Assembly (NCBI GenBank): GCA_009887135.1
Contig: QXYA01000031.1
Coordinates: 1-7,428 of the forward strand
Length of the DNA stretch: 7,428 bases
Direction of reading: 5' to 3'
DNA from: Candidatus Poseidoniales archaeon
Lineage (GTDB): Archaea; Thermoplasmatota; Poseidoniia; Poseidoniales; Poseidoniaceae
Made by a program: the position numbers and the translations under genes
Shown here: one piece after another, positions 1-6,670 of the stretch
How the letters are laid out: each line of letters starts with the position of its first letter
Position numbering within the stretch: position 1 is the stretch's first letter
Notes under the pieces: model-generated
The model's input: the letters and a program-made list of their open reading frames with translations, nothing else
Databases searched by the model: none
What the model was told of the DNA's origin: nothing

Positions 1-3000
1 CCATTGGGTGGCCAGTGAATCCTTTCGTATTGGCAATGACCATTTCGTCAGTACTCTCACCAAACGTCTTTCGAAGTGCACGCACTTCGCTTTGAGCACT
101 GCCTCCACGAGCTGGAGTGTATGTTTCGTGTGAATAAAAGACCAGTTCCTTGGCCATTTGGTGACGATTTAATCCCCATTTCTGTTCCATTTCTCCAACA
201 AAGGAATCCACTGTGTCTGCGACGTGTTCGACGTCAAGACGTGTTCCGTGATATGCCGAATTAGCTGTTTTAGCACCAAGCAGTTCAGCGATTGGTTGAA
301 CACCTCGTTGTTCTGCTTCGCTCTTTCGTTCGACGACGAATGCTGCTGCACCCATTCCGAGAACGAGGCCATTTCGACGCTTGTCAAATGGCAATGCCGC
401 TTCTTCAACGACATTACTGGTCGACGCTGCTCCAGAGGCTGCAAATCCACCACCAATCCATTCCCAGAGTTCGTCTCCTGTAACATCATCAGCGGACAGG
501 ATAACAACTCGATCGACACGATCGTTTGCAAGCCAATCTTCAGCTATTTGGAAAGCACCAGTAGCAGAAGCACATGCAAGATTAATCGTGGTCGTAGGAC
601 CACGGATACCTGTGTATTGAGCGAATTGTGAATGACCCATAGTCAGAATTTGGAAGAGATATCTACGATCGAACTTCCCTTCGCCATCATCGCCGTCAGA
701 CTTTGCATGTTTCATGGCCATCTGCATTCCAGAGAAACATGAGGCAAAGACAATTCCAGTCCGATCTCTATGGATAGAAGGAACTTGCCAATTTCGTATT
801 AATCGAAGTCCGCCTTTACCGATTTGTTCTTCTGGAGTGAGAGGAATTCCTGCATCGCGTAGAGCAAGGAGACCAGCCCCCATAGCGAGTTGTGTCGTAA
901 TGTCCCAAGCCATTACAAGCTTGGGATCTACGCCAAATTCTTCTGCTAAGTCGAAGGCTGCTTTGACTCCTGCAAGCTGAGGAATATCTCCAAACACCTT
1001 CGCTTGATCCATGTTTACTGAACCATCACGGCCTTTGATGAGCCGTGTGATGTTCTTATCGAGAAGACGTTGTTTGTATTCATCAGATACTTCTTGGATA
1101 CACGTTTCACCACGAACCAAGCGTTCGAAAACGTCCTCGTCGAAGACCTTCTCACCGCCTGGAAGGCCAAGAGAGATACCAGAAACAACATATGGGTCAG
1201 AACGGCGTTGCATCAAAGGATCATGAACTGCTACTGATTGTACTTGGGTACTGGTTTGAGATGAGACAAGATGAACTCGAGGAGCCCAGCCTTGTGGTGC
1301 TTCTCGAACCCAACGTTCCAAATCTGCAACTGTTTCAGCACTTGAAACATCAACTTCTGAATCTGTTTTTGCTTCATTACGTATTCCTGCGATAATGGTT
1401 TGAACAGAAGAATCGGATAAACCAAGTCCAGAACGTAGGTTGACCATTCCTTGACAAAACATTGCAGGATAGCCGCAATGCGCTGCAATCCTATCGCCAA
1501 TGTAATCAGCAACTGTTGTTTCTTTGACAACTTGTACTGTAGTTGAAACTGGAGCTGAGACAGGCTGTACCGCACCGCCTTTCGATGGAAGAGGACGTGA
1601 TCGGACTCGGAGGTCTTCTTGGCTGGAACGAACTGGTAGTTCAATAGCAGCGTGTGCTTCGATAGGTCCTGCTCTGAATGCCTGTGAGAAGACATCTGAA
1701 TCTGCCTCGATTGTCTTAGGAGGACGGCCTGCAACCGCCAAAGCGCCTAATGCAGTAAGGAAGGATGCAATGCCTCCTTGCTTAGGGTGATTCGTCATGA
1801 TTGCAAGGTGTGGTTGATCTTCAAGAATTTGAGATGCAAACATTGTCAATGCTCTCTTTGGTCCAACTTCAACAAAGATTCGAGCACCAGCAGCGTACAT
1901 TGTTTGGATTTGACTTGTCCATTCAACTGAAGAAGCCATTTGTGGAGCGAGTTTTGCCAAGATGCCTTCCTTAGCATCTGGGCCTTCGGTTGGGTAAAAC
2001 ATACCATCGACATTTGCCGTGATTGGAATGTTCGGCCAATTGATTTCGAGCGAAGATAAGAACCTACGAAGTGGTTCATTCGCTGGGGCGACAATACTCG
2101 AGTGGAAAGCGTGACTGGTTGCTAATGGGACGCAATTGAATCCTTCTTCTTCGAAGGCCTTCATCACATTTTGAACCGCATCAGTAGCACCTGCAATGAC
2201 AGTCATTTTTGGAGAGTTTTTGTTTGCGGCAATGACATAACCATCACATGATGAAAGAATTCGCTCCACATCTTCGAATGGAGCTGTGACGCTTGCCATC
2301 AATCCTTTGTCATCAATTTCAACAGATCCCATTTCCGTTCCACGGGCAGCCGCTGCTCGTAGAGCACCATCCATGTTGAGGATTCCAGACGCCATCAGAG
2401 CAGCATATTCTCCCAAGGAATGGCCAGCAACCATATCTGGATGATGCCCGTACGCATTTAGAGCGTGTTCAATGGCTAAATCTGCAGTCAACATTGCTGG
2501 TTGTGTGTATTCAGTTTGCTTGAGTTTATGCTCAGCAGCAATTCGTTCTTCCTTTTCAAGTCCTTCTCTTAGGACGAATGATGACAACGTTTCCCCATCG
2601 AGTACCTCGACCATTGTTGAATCTGAGGCTTGCCAGACGTTCTGTACTGGACCATATCGATGGAAGAGGTCAGTTGTCATCCCAACATACTGTGAACCTT
2701 GACCAGGATACATGTGAGCGACTTTCACTCCATCCGGAAGACTTGCCTCATCACTCACGAGAATTCCTTGAGCTTGTAAGAAGCCCCACTTGGCTTTGTC
2801 AGAAAGAGAACTTGATGCGAGTGTCTTTCTCTTCTCAAACTCAGCCCAAGAGGTTGCAACAAGTGCCATACGGCATGGAGCATCTGCTTGGAAGTTTGAA
2901 CTCGCATCTTGTAAGGCCATTGAAAGACGGAGACCCCTTGGGTCAGAATCGAACAATGCCCCTTCAAAGTGAACTGTAGAAAGAGATGCAGTGAGTTCTT

Positions 3001-4618
3001 CGATAGAATTCCCTGAAAGGAGAAGGACGCCTCCTTCGATTGCTTTCATTGCTTCATGCGTCAACGTTGGTTTGGCGCTTGCATCAAGAATTGATGGTGC
3101 TGACGCAGATGATGAACGAGCATATGAATGCCAGCGATCTTCCCAATCCTCTGCCATCTCTTGATGATAGGATGGATCGTATCCTTCTAGGGCGATATGG
3201 AAGTTTGTACCTCCGAAGCCAAAGGCGGAAACACCCGCTCTACGTGGGTGATTACTTGGAACTGGCCATTCTCTTGCTTGGGTTGGGACAAAGAAAGGAA
3301 TGTTTGGCCAATCAACAGTAGGGTTAGGGGTTTCAAACCCTGCTGAAGGAGGTATTGTGCGATGATGGAGAGCCATTACTGACTTGATGATACCTGCAAT
3401 CCCAGCAGCTGCTTTGAGATGCCCAATCTGGGATTTGATGGAACCTACTGCCACATTATCTCCTGAATCAGCATCTGTCCACAATCGTGTGAGTGTCGAA
3501 AGTTCAGTTGCATCTCCAACCTTTGTCGATGTACCGTGTGCTTCGACTAATTCAACGGAAGAGGCCGGATATCCTGCTTGGTTGTAAGCACGAGCTATCG
3601 CTTGAATTTGACCTCGTTGACTTGGAGCAGTGATTCCTTTGCCCCTGCCATCCGATGAACCCCCTACGCCGCGAATGACTGCGTGAATGACGTCATCATC
3701 AGAAATAGCATCTGACAACCGCTTGAGGACCATGACTCCTGCGCCTTCTCCCATTACGAATCCATTCGCACCAGCATCAAAGGGCGTAGAGTGTGTTGGT
3801 GAAAGTGCACCAATTGCACTGAATTTGGCATAAGTTGCCGGATCCATTGTTCGATCTGTTGCGCCTGCGAGCATAACATCGGCTTGCCGTGTTTGCAATA
3901 ATCGACATGCATCCATGACGGCAGCCATGGAAGATGCACAAGCAGCATCCATCGCGTGATTTGGTCCTTGAAGATCAAGAAGATTAGCAACTCTTCCAGA
4001 TACAACGTTGGCAAGTTCACCTGGCATTGTATCTTCATCAACTTTGGGAGATTGCTCGTTTACGTCTTCCATGAACGATTCTTTTGCAGATGCTGGCATA
4101 CCATGTTGCTTAGCGAGTTCAGCTGTGTGATTCGACCAAACACGGATGTTTGACAGATTTCTGTTTTCACCGCCAAGAGCGTTTGCGAAAACAACGCCTG
4201 CTCTTTCTCGGGGGAATTGCTTCCCATCATCTCCATAACCTGCTTGTTCTATTGCTTTTGCAGAAACTGAAACAGCCCATAGTTGGCATGGATCTATTTG
4301 AGGGAGTGTACCTGGAGGTTGCCTCCATCTTCTCCAATCAAACTCATATCCTTCTACAAATGCTCCTATCTTAGAATAGGTGAAACCATGTTTGATGTCA
4401 CCTGGTTTTCCTTCAGTCCAGAAATGATCAACAGGGCCTGGCCAGCGACCTTCTCGTACTTCACGAATACTTACATGTGAATCGATAATATTCTGCCAGA
4501 ACGTATCGAGGTCAGGAGCATCCGGCATCATCGCAGCAACACCAATCACTGCAATCGGCTCAAAAGGTCCTTGTTCAAGCCCTTCGCAGGGTTTTCCGTC
4601 ATCTGTTGTGATGGTCAT
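1..4618 (-). CDS. Type I fatty acid/polyketide megasynthase, KS-AT-(ACP-like)-KS, 3' partial
   Basis: The reading frame is open from ATG at 4616-4618 to the window edge: 1539 residues with no stop. It should build an acyl chain from malonyl units in the cytoplasm. Visible order: ketosynthase 1 (about residues 20-478; Cys227, His361, His400), linker (479-631), acyltransferase (632-935; Ser734, Arg759, His836), carrier-like region (about 1036-1106) and a divergent ketosynthase 2 (1141 onward; Cys1349, His1497, His1537). KS1 and the KS-AT order resemble PfaA of polyunsaturated fatty acid synthases and glycolipid (Hgl-type) synthases. The KS right after a single odd carrier region does not match PfaA as I know it, where tandem ACPs and then a ketoreductase follow. 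No ketoreductase or dehydratase is visible; these may lie downstream. The start is supported by GGTGA five bases upstream. An enoyl reductase gene lies 10 bases upstream. The family assignment is firm; the product is unknown. Confidence 0.95.
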   Translation of the reverse strand, partial: MTITTDDGKPCEGLEQGPFEPIAVIGVAAMMPDAPDLDTFWQNIIDSHVSIREVREGRWPGPVDHFWTEGKPGDIKHGFTYSKIGAFVEGYEFDWRRWRQPPGTLPQIDPCQLWAVSVSAKAIEQAGYGDDGKQFPRERAGVVFANALGGENRNLSNIRVWSNHTAELAKQHGMPASAKESFMEDVNEQSPKVDEDTMPGELANVVSGRVANLLDLQGPNHAMDAACASSMAAVMDACRLLQTRQADVMLAGATDRTMDPATYAKFSAIGALSPTHSTPFDAGANGFVMGEGAGVMVLKRLSDAISDDDVIHAVIRGVGGSSDGRGKGITAPSQRGQIQAIARAYNQAGYPASSVELVEAHGTSTKVGDATELSTLTRLWTDADSGDNVAVGSIKSQIGHLKAAAGIAGIIKSVMALHHRTIPPSAGFETPNPTVDWPNIPFFVPTQAREWPVPSNHPRRAGVSAFGFGGTNFHIALEGYDPSYHQEMAEDWEDRWHSYARSSSASAPSILDASAKPTLTHEAMKAIEGGVLLLSGNSIEELTASLSTVHFEGALFDSDPRGLRLSMALQDASSNFQADAPCRMALVATSWAEFEKRKTLASSSLSDKAKWGFLQAQGILVSDEASLPDGVKVAHMYPGQGSQYVGMTTDLFHRYGPVQNVWQASDSTMVEVLDGETLSSFVLREGLEKEERIAAEHKLKQTEYTQPAMLTADLAIEHALNAYGHHPDMVAGHSLGEYAALMASGILNMDGALRAAAARGTEMGSVEIDDKGLMASVTAPFEDVERILSSCDGYVIAANKNSPKMTVIAGATDAVQNVMKAFEEEGFNCVPLATSHAFHSSIVAPANEPLRRFLSSLEINWPNIPITANVDGMFYPTEGPDAKEGILAKLAPQMASSVEWTSQIQTMYAAGARIFVEVGPKRALTMFASQILEDQPHLAIMTNHPKQGGIASFLTALGALAVAGRPPKTIEADSDVFSQAFRAGPIEAHAAIELPVRSSQEDLRVRSRPLPSKGGAVQPVSAPVSTTVQVVKETTVADYIGDRIAAHCGYPAMFCQGMVNLRSGLGLSDSSVQTIIAGIRNEAKTDSEVDVSSAETVADLERWVREAPQGWAPRVHLVSSQTSTQVQSVAVHDPLMQRRSDPYVVSGISLGLPGGEKVFDEDVFERLVRGETCIQEVSDEYKQRLLDKNITRLIKGRDGSVNMDQAKVFGDIPQLAGVKAAFDLAEEFGVDPKLVMAWDITTQLAMGAGLLALRDAGIPLTPEEQIGKGGLRLIRNWQVPSIHRDRTGIVFASCFSGMQMAMKHAKSDGDDGEGKFDRRYLFQILTMGHSQFAQYTGIRGPTTTINLACASATGAFQIAEDWLANDRVDRVVILSADDVTGDELWEWIGGGFAASGAASTSNVVEEAALPFDKRRNGLVLGMGAAAFVVERKSEAEQRGVQPIAELLGAKTANSAYHGTRLDVEHVADTVDSFVGEMEQKWGLNRHQMAKELVFYSHETYTPARGGSAQSEVRALRKTFGESTDEMVIANTKGFTGHPM
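2..1198 (-). other. Divergent ketosynthase domain 2 of the megasynthase (C-terminal end outside window)
   Basis: Residues 1141-1539 form a second thiolase-fold ketosynthase. The opening VVSGISLGLPGG (1144-1155) matches the first strand of the fold. The nucleophile is Cys1349 in NLACASATGA. The first catalytic His is His1497, in HETYT in place of HGTGT. The second is His1537 in NTKGFTGHPM, with Lys1532 conserved. LPFDKRRNGLVLGMGAA (around 1410-1426) matches the PFD..R.GF..GEGA block, but with Leu-Gly-Met where most ketosynthases have Gly-Glu. Cys-His-His are all kept, with spacing of 148 and 40, so it is probably a true condensing domain rather than a chain-length-factor type that lacks the Cys. 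The window stops just after the second His. Confidence 0.88.
1301..1513 (-). other. Carrier (ACP)-like region with an atypical attachment motif
   Basis: Residues 1036-1106 have the size and pattern of an acyl carrier domain: a first helix (VADYIGDRIAAHCGY), a loop leading to LGLSDSSVQTI (1065-1075), and a final helix (SAETVADLERWV, 1093-1104) much like the ends of known ACPs. A Pro/Ser/Val/Thr-rich linker precedes it (about 1008-1033), as is common before carrier domains. The usual LGxDS motif is altered: read without a gap, Asp1069 sits where the phosphopantetheine-bearing Ser should be. Ser1068, Ser1070 or Ser1071 could take over if the loop is one residue longer. It may be a functional carrier with an unusual loop or a non-functional structural relic. 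Confidence 0.6.
1814..2725 (-). other. Malonyl-type acyltransferase domain of the megasynthase
   Basis: This domain loads the extender unit from CoA onto the carrier domain. It starts with MYPGQGSQY (636-644), the usual AT opening. The nucleophile is Ser734 in GHSLGEYA. Arg759 lies 25 residues later, the spacing of the carboxylate-binding Arg in FabD. The catalytic His836 lies in TSHAFHS. The HAFH signature is the one linked to malonyl rather than methylmalonyl units in modular synthases. The domain ends with FVEVGPKRAL (residues 915-924). About 150 residues of linker (479-631) separate it from KS1, as in other KS-AT didomains. Confidence 0.93.
3185..4561 (-). other. Ketosynthase domain 1 (PfaA-like) of the megasynthase
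   Basis: This domain does decarboxylative Claisen condensation. It begins with the strand-turn IAVIGVAAMMP (residues 22-32). The nucleophile is Cys227 in DAACASS, the two histidines are His361 in EAHGTST and His400 in GSIKSQIGH, and Lys395 is conserved. GFGGTN (467-472) closes the fold. The spacing (134 residues from Cys to the first His, 39 more to the second) is normal for type I ketosynthases. DGRGKGITAPSQRGQ (323-337) and the GANGFVMGEGAG segment (283-294) are typical of PfaA/Hgl-type and other iterative synthases. All catalytic residues are present, so it should be active. Confidence 0.95.
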
Positions 4619-4623
4619 CTTGT

Positions 4624-4628
4624 TCACC
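4624..4628 (-). promoter_or_regulatory. Ribosome-binding site of the megasynthase, fused to the fabI stop codon
   Basis: GGTGA lies five bases before the ATG at 4618 and complements the 3' end of 16S rRNA. It directly follows the fabI TGA stop (4629-4631), giving TGAGGTGA. Ribosomes ending FabI therefore finish on top of the synthase start signal, which points to translational coupling. It also selects this ATG over an in-frame GTG at 4625-4627. Confidence 0.8.
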
Positions 4629-5423
4629 TCATACGTCCATGATACTCTGAGGCACCATGGTGATTGAATAGCCTGCATCAACATGGATGCATTGTCCGGT
4701 TACACCGGAAGAAAGGGAGCTTGCTAGCCAAAGAGTCGTTCCTGCAACATCGGATTGGCTGACATTTCTTCGCAGAGGAGCATTTGCCTGGACGTGGTCC
4801 AGAATTTTATCAAAACCCGGAATGCCTGACGCTGCAATCGTTCGGATTGGTCCTGAAGAAATGCTATTGACACGATGGCCATGTGGTCCAAGATGGCAAG
4901 CGAGTTCTCTTGTCCAGCATTCAAGAGCAGCTTTAGCCATAGACATGATCCCATATGATGGAACAAAGCGTGTTGATGCTGCATAGGTCAAAGTAATTGT
5001 TGAAGACCCTTCGCTAAGGTAAGGCATAGCGAATTTTAAACATCGTTGCAATGAATTAGCAGAAATCGTCATTGCTGTATTGATATCAGCGTCCTCAACA
5101 AAAAGAATCGGTCTATCGAAGCAGCTACGTGGAGCAAATCCAATTGCGTGAACAAGGATGTCGATCTTTCGCCCAGGATGTTCTTTGGAAAAGGCTTCGA
5201 AAAACTCTCCAGTCGTTTCATCTTGTGCGACATCAAGTGGATAGAATCCTTTGATTGCAGGAAGTTTGTCTTTGAGTTGGAAAACCCGAGACATGAAGCG
5301 CTTTTGGAAGCCCAAAAACAGGTCTACTCCTGCCTCTGCAAGTTGTTGACAAATCGCCCAGGCAATCGAATCTTCACTCGCAACTCCGAACACTACGGCT
5401 GTTTTTCCCTTTAGACCTAGCAT
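4629..5423 (-). CDS. fabI: Enoyl-[acyl-carrier-protein] reductase, FabI type (264 aa)
   Basis: A short-chain dehydrogenase fold enzyme that reduces the trans-2 double bond of enoyl-ACP with NAD(P)H, the last step of each fatty acid elongation cycle. The FabI signature is clear: cofactor loop GVASEDSIA (13-21), HAIGFAPR (92-99), catalytic Tyr147 and Tyr157 with Lys164 in YGIMSMAK, and GPIRTIAASGI (191-201). These positions are one residue off the E. coli enzyme (Tyr146, Tyr156, Lys163), and the length of 264 fits. Gln40 is kept but followed by Lys-Arg, so NADPH use is possible. I chose the ATG at 5421-5423 because GGTGA lies seven bases upstream; the frame stays open to a GTG at 5460-5462, which would add 13 residues without family similarity. 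An ATG at 5427-5429 is another, poorly spaced choice. Likely partner: the megasynthase 10 bases downstream. Confidence 0.95.
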   Translation of the reverse strand: MLGLKGKTAVVFGVASEDSIAWAICQQLAEAGVDLFLGFQKRFMSRVFQLKDKLPAIKGFYPLDVAQDETTGEFFEAFSKEHPGRKIDILVHAIGFAPRSCFDRPILFVEDADINTAMTISANSLQRCLKFAMPYLSEGSSTITLTYAASTRFVPSYGIMSMAKAALECWTRELACHLGPHGHRVNSISSGPIRTIAASGIPGFDKILDHVQANAPLRRNVSQSDVAGTTLWLASSLSSGVTGQCIHVDAGYSITMVPQSIMDV

Positions 5424-5430
5424 CCGCATC

Positions 5431-5435
5431 TCACC
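5431..5435 (-). promoter_or_regulatory. Ribosome-binding site deciding the fabI start
   Basis: GGTGA lies seven bases before the ATG at 5423 and only one base before the alternative ATG at 5429. The spacing favours 5423, and the protein then begins MLGLKGKTAVVFG, as expected for FabI. Confidence 0.7.
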
Positions 5436-5465
5436 AATCGCAGGTGTTACCCAGCACAGCACGTC

Positions 5466-5494
5466 TTTGAGTATTCCCCTTCTTTTGACTCAAA
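5466..5494. promoter_or_regulatory. Inverted repeat (possible operator) upstream of fabI
   Basis: TTTGAGT (5466-5472) and ACTCAAA (5488-5494) form a perfect 7-base inverted repeat with a 15-base spacer. The half-site centres are 22 bases apart, about two helical turns, which suits a dimeric regulator on one DNA face. The upstream arm overlaps the TATA-like box. No T-run follows it in the direction of transcription, so a terminator is unlikely. It could be chance. Confidence 0.35.
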
Positions 5495-5498
5495 TATT
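5492..5498 (-). promoter_or_regulatory. Weak TATA-like box, candidate promoter for fabI and megasynthase
   Basis: Minus-strand AATATTT is the most AT-rich run between the membrane protein stop and fabI. An archaeal start about 25 bases downstream would fall near 5470 and leave a leader of roughly 45-50 bases with the GGTGA site. The match to the archaeal TATA consensus is poor. Confidence 0.3.
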
Positions 5499-5515
5499 GG
5501 CCTTACTCGACCTTG

Positions 5516-5523
5516 AAGAAAAA
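5516..5523 (-). terminator. T-tract terminator after the membrane protein gene
   Basis: TTTTTCTT begins 11 bases after the stop codon at 5534-5536, preceded by GC-rich sequence. Archaeal RNA polymerase often stops at such T-runs without a hairpin. A matching T-tract follows the hydrolase gene. Confidence 0.4.
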
Positions 5524-5533
5524 GGCGACGGCG

Positions 5534-6613
5534 TTACAAATCGTCAAACATAGCGTCGAGGTCATCAGATTCAAAATCTTCATCCTCTTCAAAATCGAAA
5601 TCGAGATCAAATTCATCATCGATTTCTATTGCTTCTTCTTCAGGTTCGTCCTCAACTGCAACATTACGGGATGAGTTTCGCTTAGAGATTCGAGAGATGA
5701 TCACGAGAAGGAAGATGATGAAGAGAACTCCACCACCAATGGCCCCATACATGGCTAAATCATCAGTGTTCTCTAGAGAGAGGCCCCCGAGGGCAGAGGA
5801 TTCATCTTCTGCCTCTACAATCAGGTCAAAGCGTACTGTATCGGATTCTGAGTTGTCATTGTCACTTGTTGCGATAATGGTGATTTCAGCACGGATCTCT
5901 TCTGCAGCATCACTTGGTGCTCGTATAATTAATTCAAATTGAGAAGAGATACCATCTGCTTGAACTTTTTCTGAAAAGAATGTTCCTGTCGTAAAGACGA
6001 ATCCAAGCATTTCAAGTTCATTTGAGTTCGACACTTCCACCTTGACATTATCTTCAGCATTGCCGTCATTTTCTACTTGGAATGTAACTGATACCTCTTC
6101 GCTTGTCACCATGTTACGAGATGAGGTGTCGGGTACATCGAGTGTAAGCATTCCGAATTTGGCGATAGTGAAATCACCTGTATGATTCGCAGTATTGGAC
6201 AGAGGAGTTCCTTCAACTGGAATCGGACCCCAAGCAGTCACAGTCGCAGATATAGTGAACTCATAGACAATTGTGGCATCAAGGCGTGATTCGCCACTAA
6301 AGGTAACTGTGAAATCAGCTTCTTCCCCCGATTCTAGGGTAAAGGTGTCTTCGGAAAGGCTGATGTCAACAAAGATGCCGTCCCATTCTTCTGTGATTTC
6401 GATGGACTCTGCCAAGATGGTCCCGTCATTGGTCACTGTGCATAGCAGTTCAACATCAGAATACTCATTGGGAGCGACATTCATCTCTGGATCGCTTCCA
6501 CAATCCAAGGCAATCGAACCTAAACCACCTTGAGCGGAGGCAAATGGCATCAACAAAGGGATGAGAAGAACGAGAACAACTGCTGATCGGAGATGACCAA
6601 GTCCTTCTGCCAT
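5534..6613 (-). CDS. Secreted/anchored single-pass membrane protein with beta-rich ectodomains and acidic tail (359 aa)
   Basis: I do not recognise a named family. A signal peptide spans residues 1-27 (basic start, hydrophobic run AVVLVLLIPLLMPF, cleavage after ASA). The outer part, about 28-280, has two Ig-like/CARDB- or NEW3-like beta-sandwich repeats: roughly 36-148 and 150-268. Each carries the pattern of a strand, an ENDG/TNDG turn and another strand (TVTNDGT at 59-65, QVENDGN at 179-185). Cys38 and Cys58 could form a disulfide. One membrane helix at about 286-308 is followed by basic RISKR, placing the tail inside. The tail (321-359) has 24 Asp/Glu in 39 residues, with alternating Phe and Asp, and ends in DAMFDDL. 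This suggests a surface protein whose cytoplasmic tail binds a partner. The ATG at 6611-6613 gives a good signal peptide, and no upstream in-frame ATG exists. No GGTGA site precedes it. No link to the synthase is evident. Confidence 0.88.
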   Translation of the reverse strand: MAEGLGHLRSAVVLVLLIPLLMPFASAQGGLGSIALDCGSDPEMNVAPNEYSDVELLCTVTNDGTILAESIEITEEWDGIFVDISLSEDTFTLESGEEADFTVTFSGESRLDATIVYEFTISATVTAWGPIPVEGTPLSNTANHTGDFTIAKFGMLTLDVPDTSSRNMVTSEEVSVTFQVENDGNAEDNVKVEVSNSNELEMLGFVFTTGTFFSEKVQADGISSQFELIIRAPSDAAEEIRAEITIIATSDNDNSESDTVRFDLIVEAEDESSALGGLSLENTDDLAMYGAIGGGVLFIIFLLVIISRISKRNSSRNVAVEDEPEEEAIEIDDEFDLDFDFEEDEDFESDDLDAMFDDL

Positions 6614-6660
6614 ATATCTTCGAATCAGAACCCTATGATGAATGTGATGGCGATATGGAT
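6614..6660. other. Short intergenic stretch upstream of the membrane protein gene
   Basis: Between the T-tract and the ATG at 6613 there is no GGTGA motif. The minus strand reads CATATCG near 6650-6656 and ATATATGG across the start codon. Either could be a TATA-like element, but the second is too close to serve this gene. A leaderless or short-leader transcript is possible. Nothing else is recognisable. Confidence 0.3.
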
Positions 6661-6670
6661 AGAAAAAGAA
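6661..6670 (-). terminator. T-tract terminator after the TatD-like gene
   Basis: Minus-strand TTCTTTTTCT starts directly after the TGA stop (6671-6673). It shares TTTTTCT with the T-tract after the membrane protein gene. With 57 bases before the next start, it suggests that the hydrolase and membrane protein are separate transcripts. Confidence 0.4.

Noticed and set aside
224..631. Plus-strand open frame of 135 codons
   Set aside because: It lies entirely opposite the second ketosynthase, has no ribosome-binding site and its translation has no domain features; the same holds for the other plus-strand frames opposite the synthase.
1231..1734. Minus-strand open frame of 167 codons in another phase
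   Set aside because: It overlaps the megasynthase in a shifted frame; its translation is low-complexity, rich in Gln, Leu and Lys, and the synthase frame is strongly coding here.
2726..3184. Possible ketoreductase or dehydratase between KS1 and AT
   Set aside because: Residues 479-631 have no nucleotide-binding glycine motif or dehydratase His motif and match the size of an ordinary KS-AT linker.
5424..5462. Longer FabI form starting at GTG 5460-5462
   Set aside because: The extra 13 residues are unlike any FabI start, while GGTGA seven bases before the ATG at 5423 fits well.
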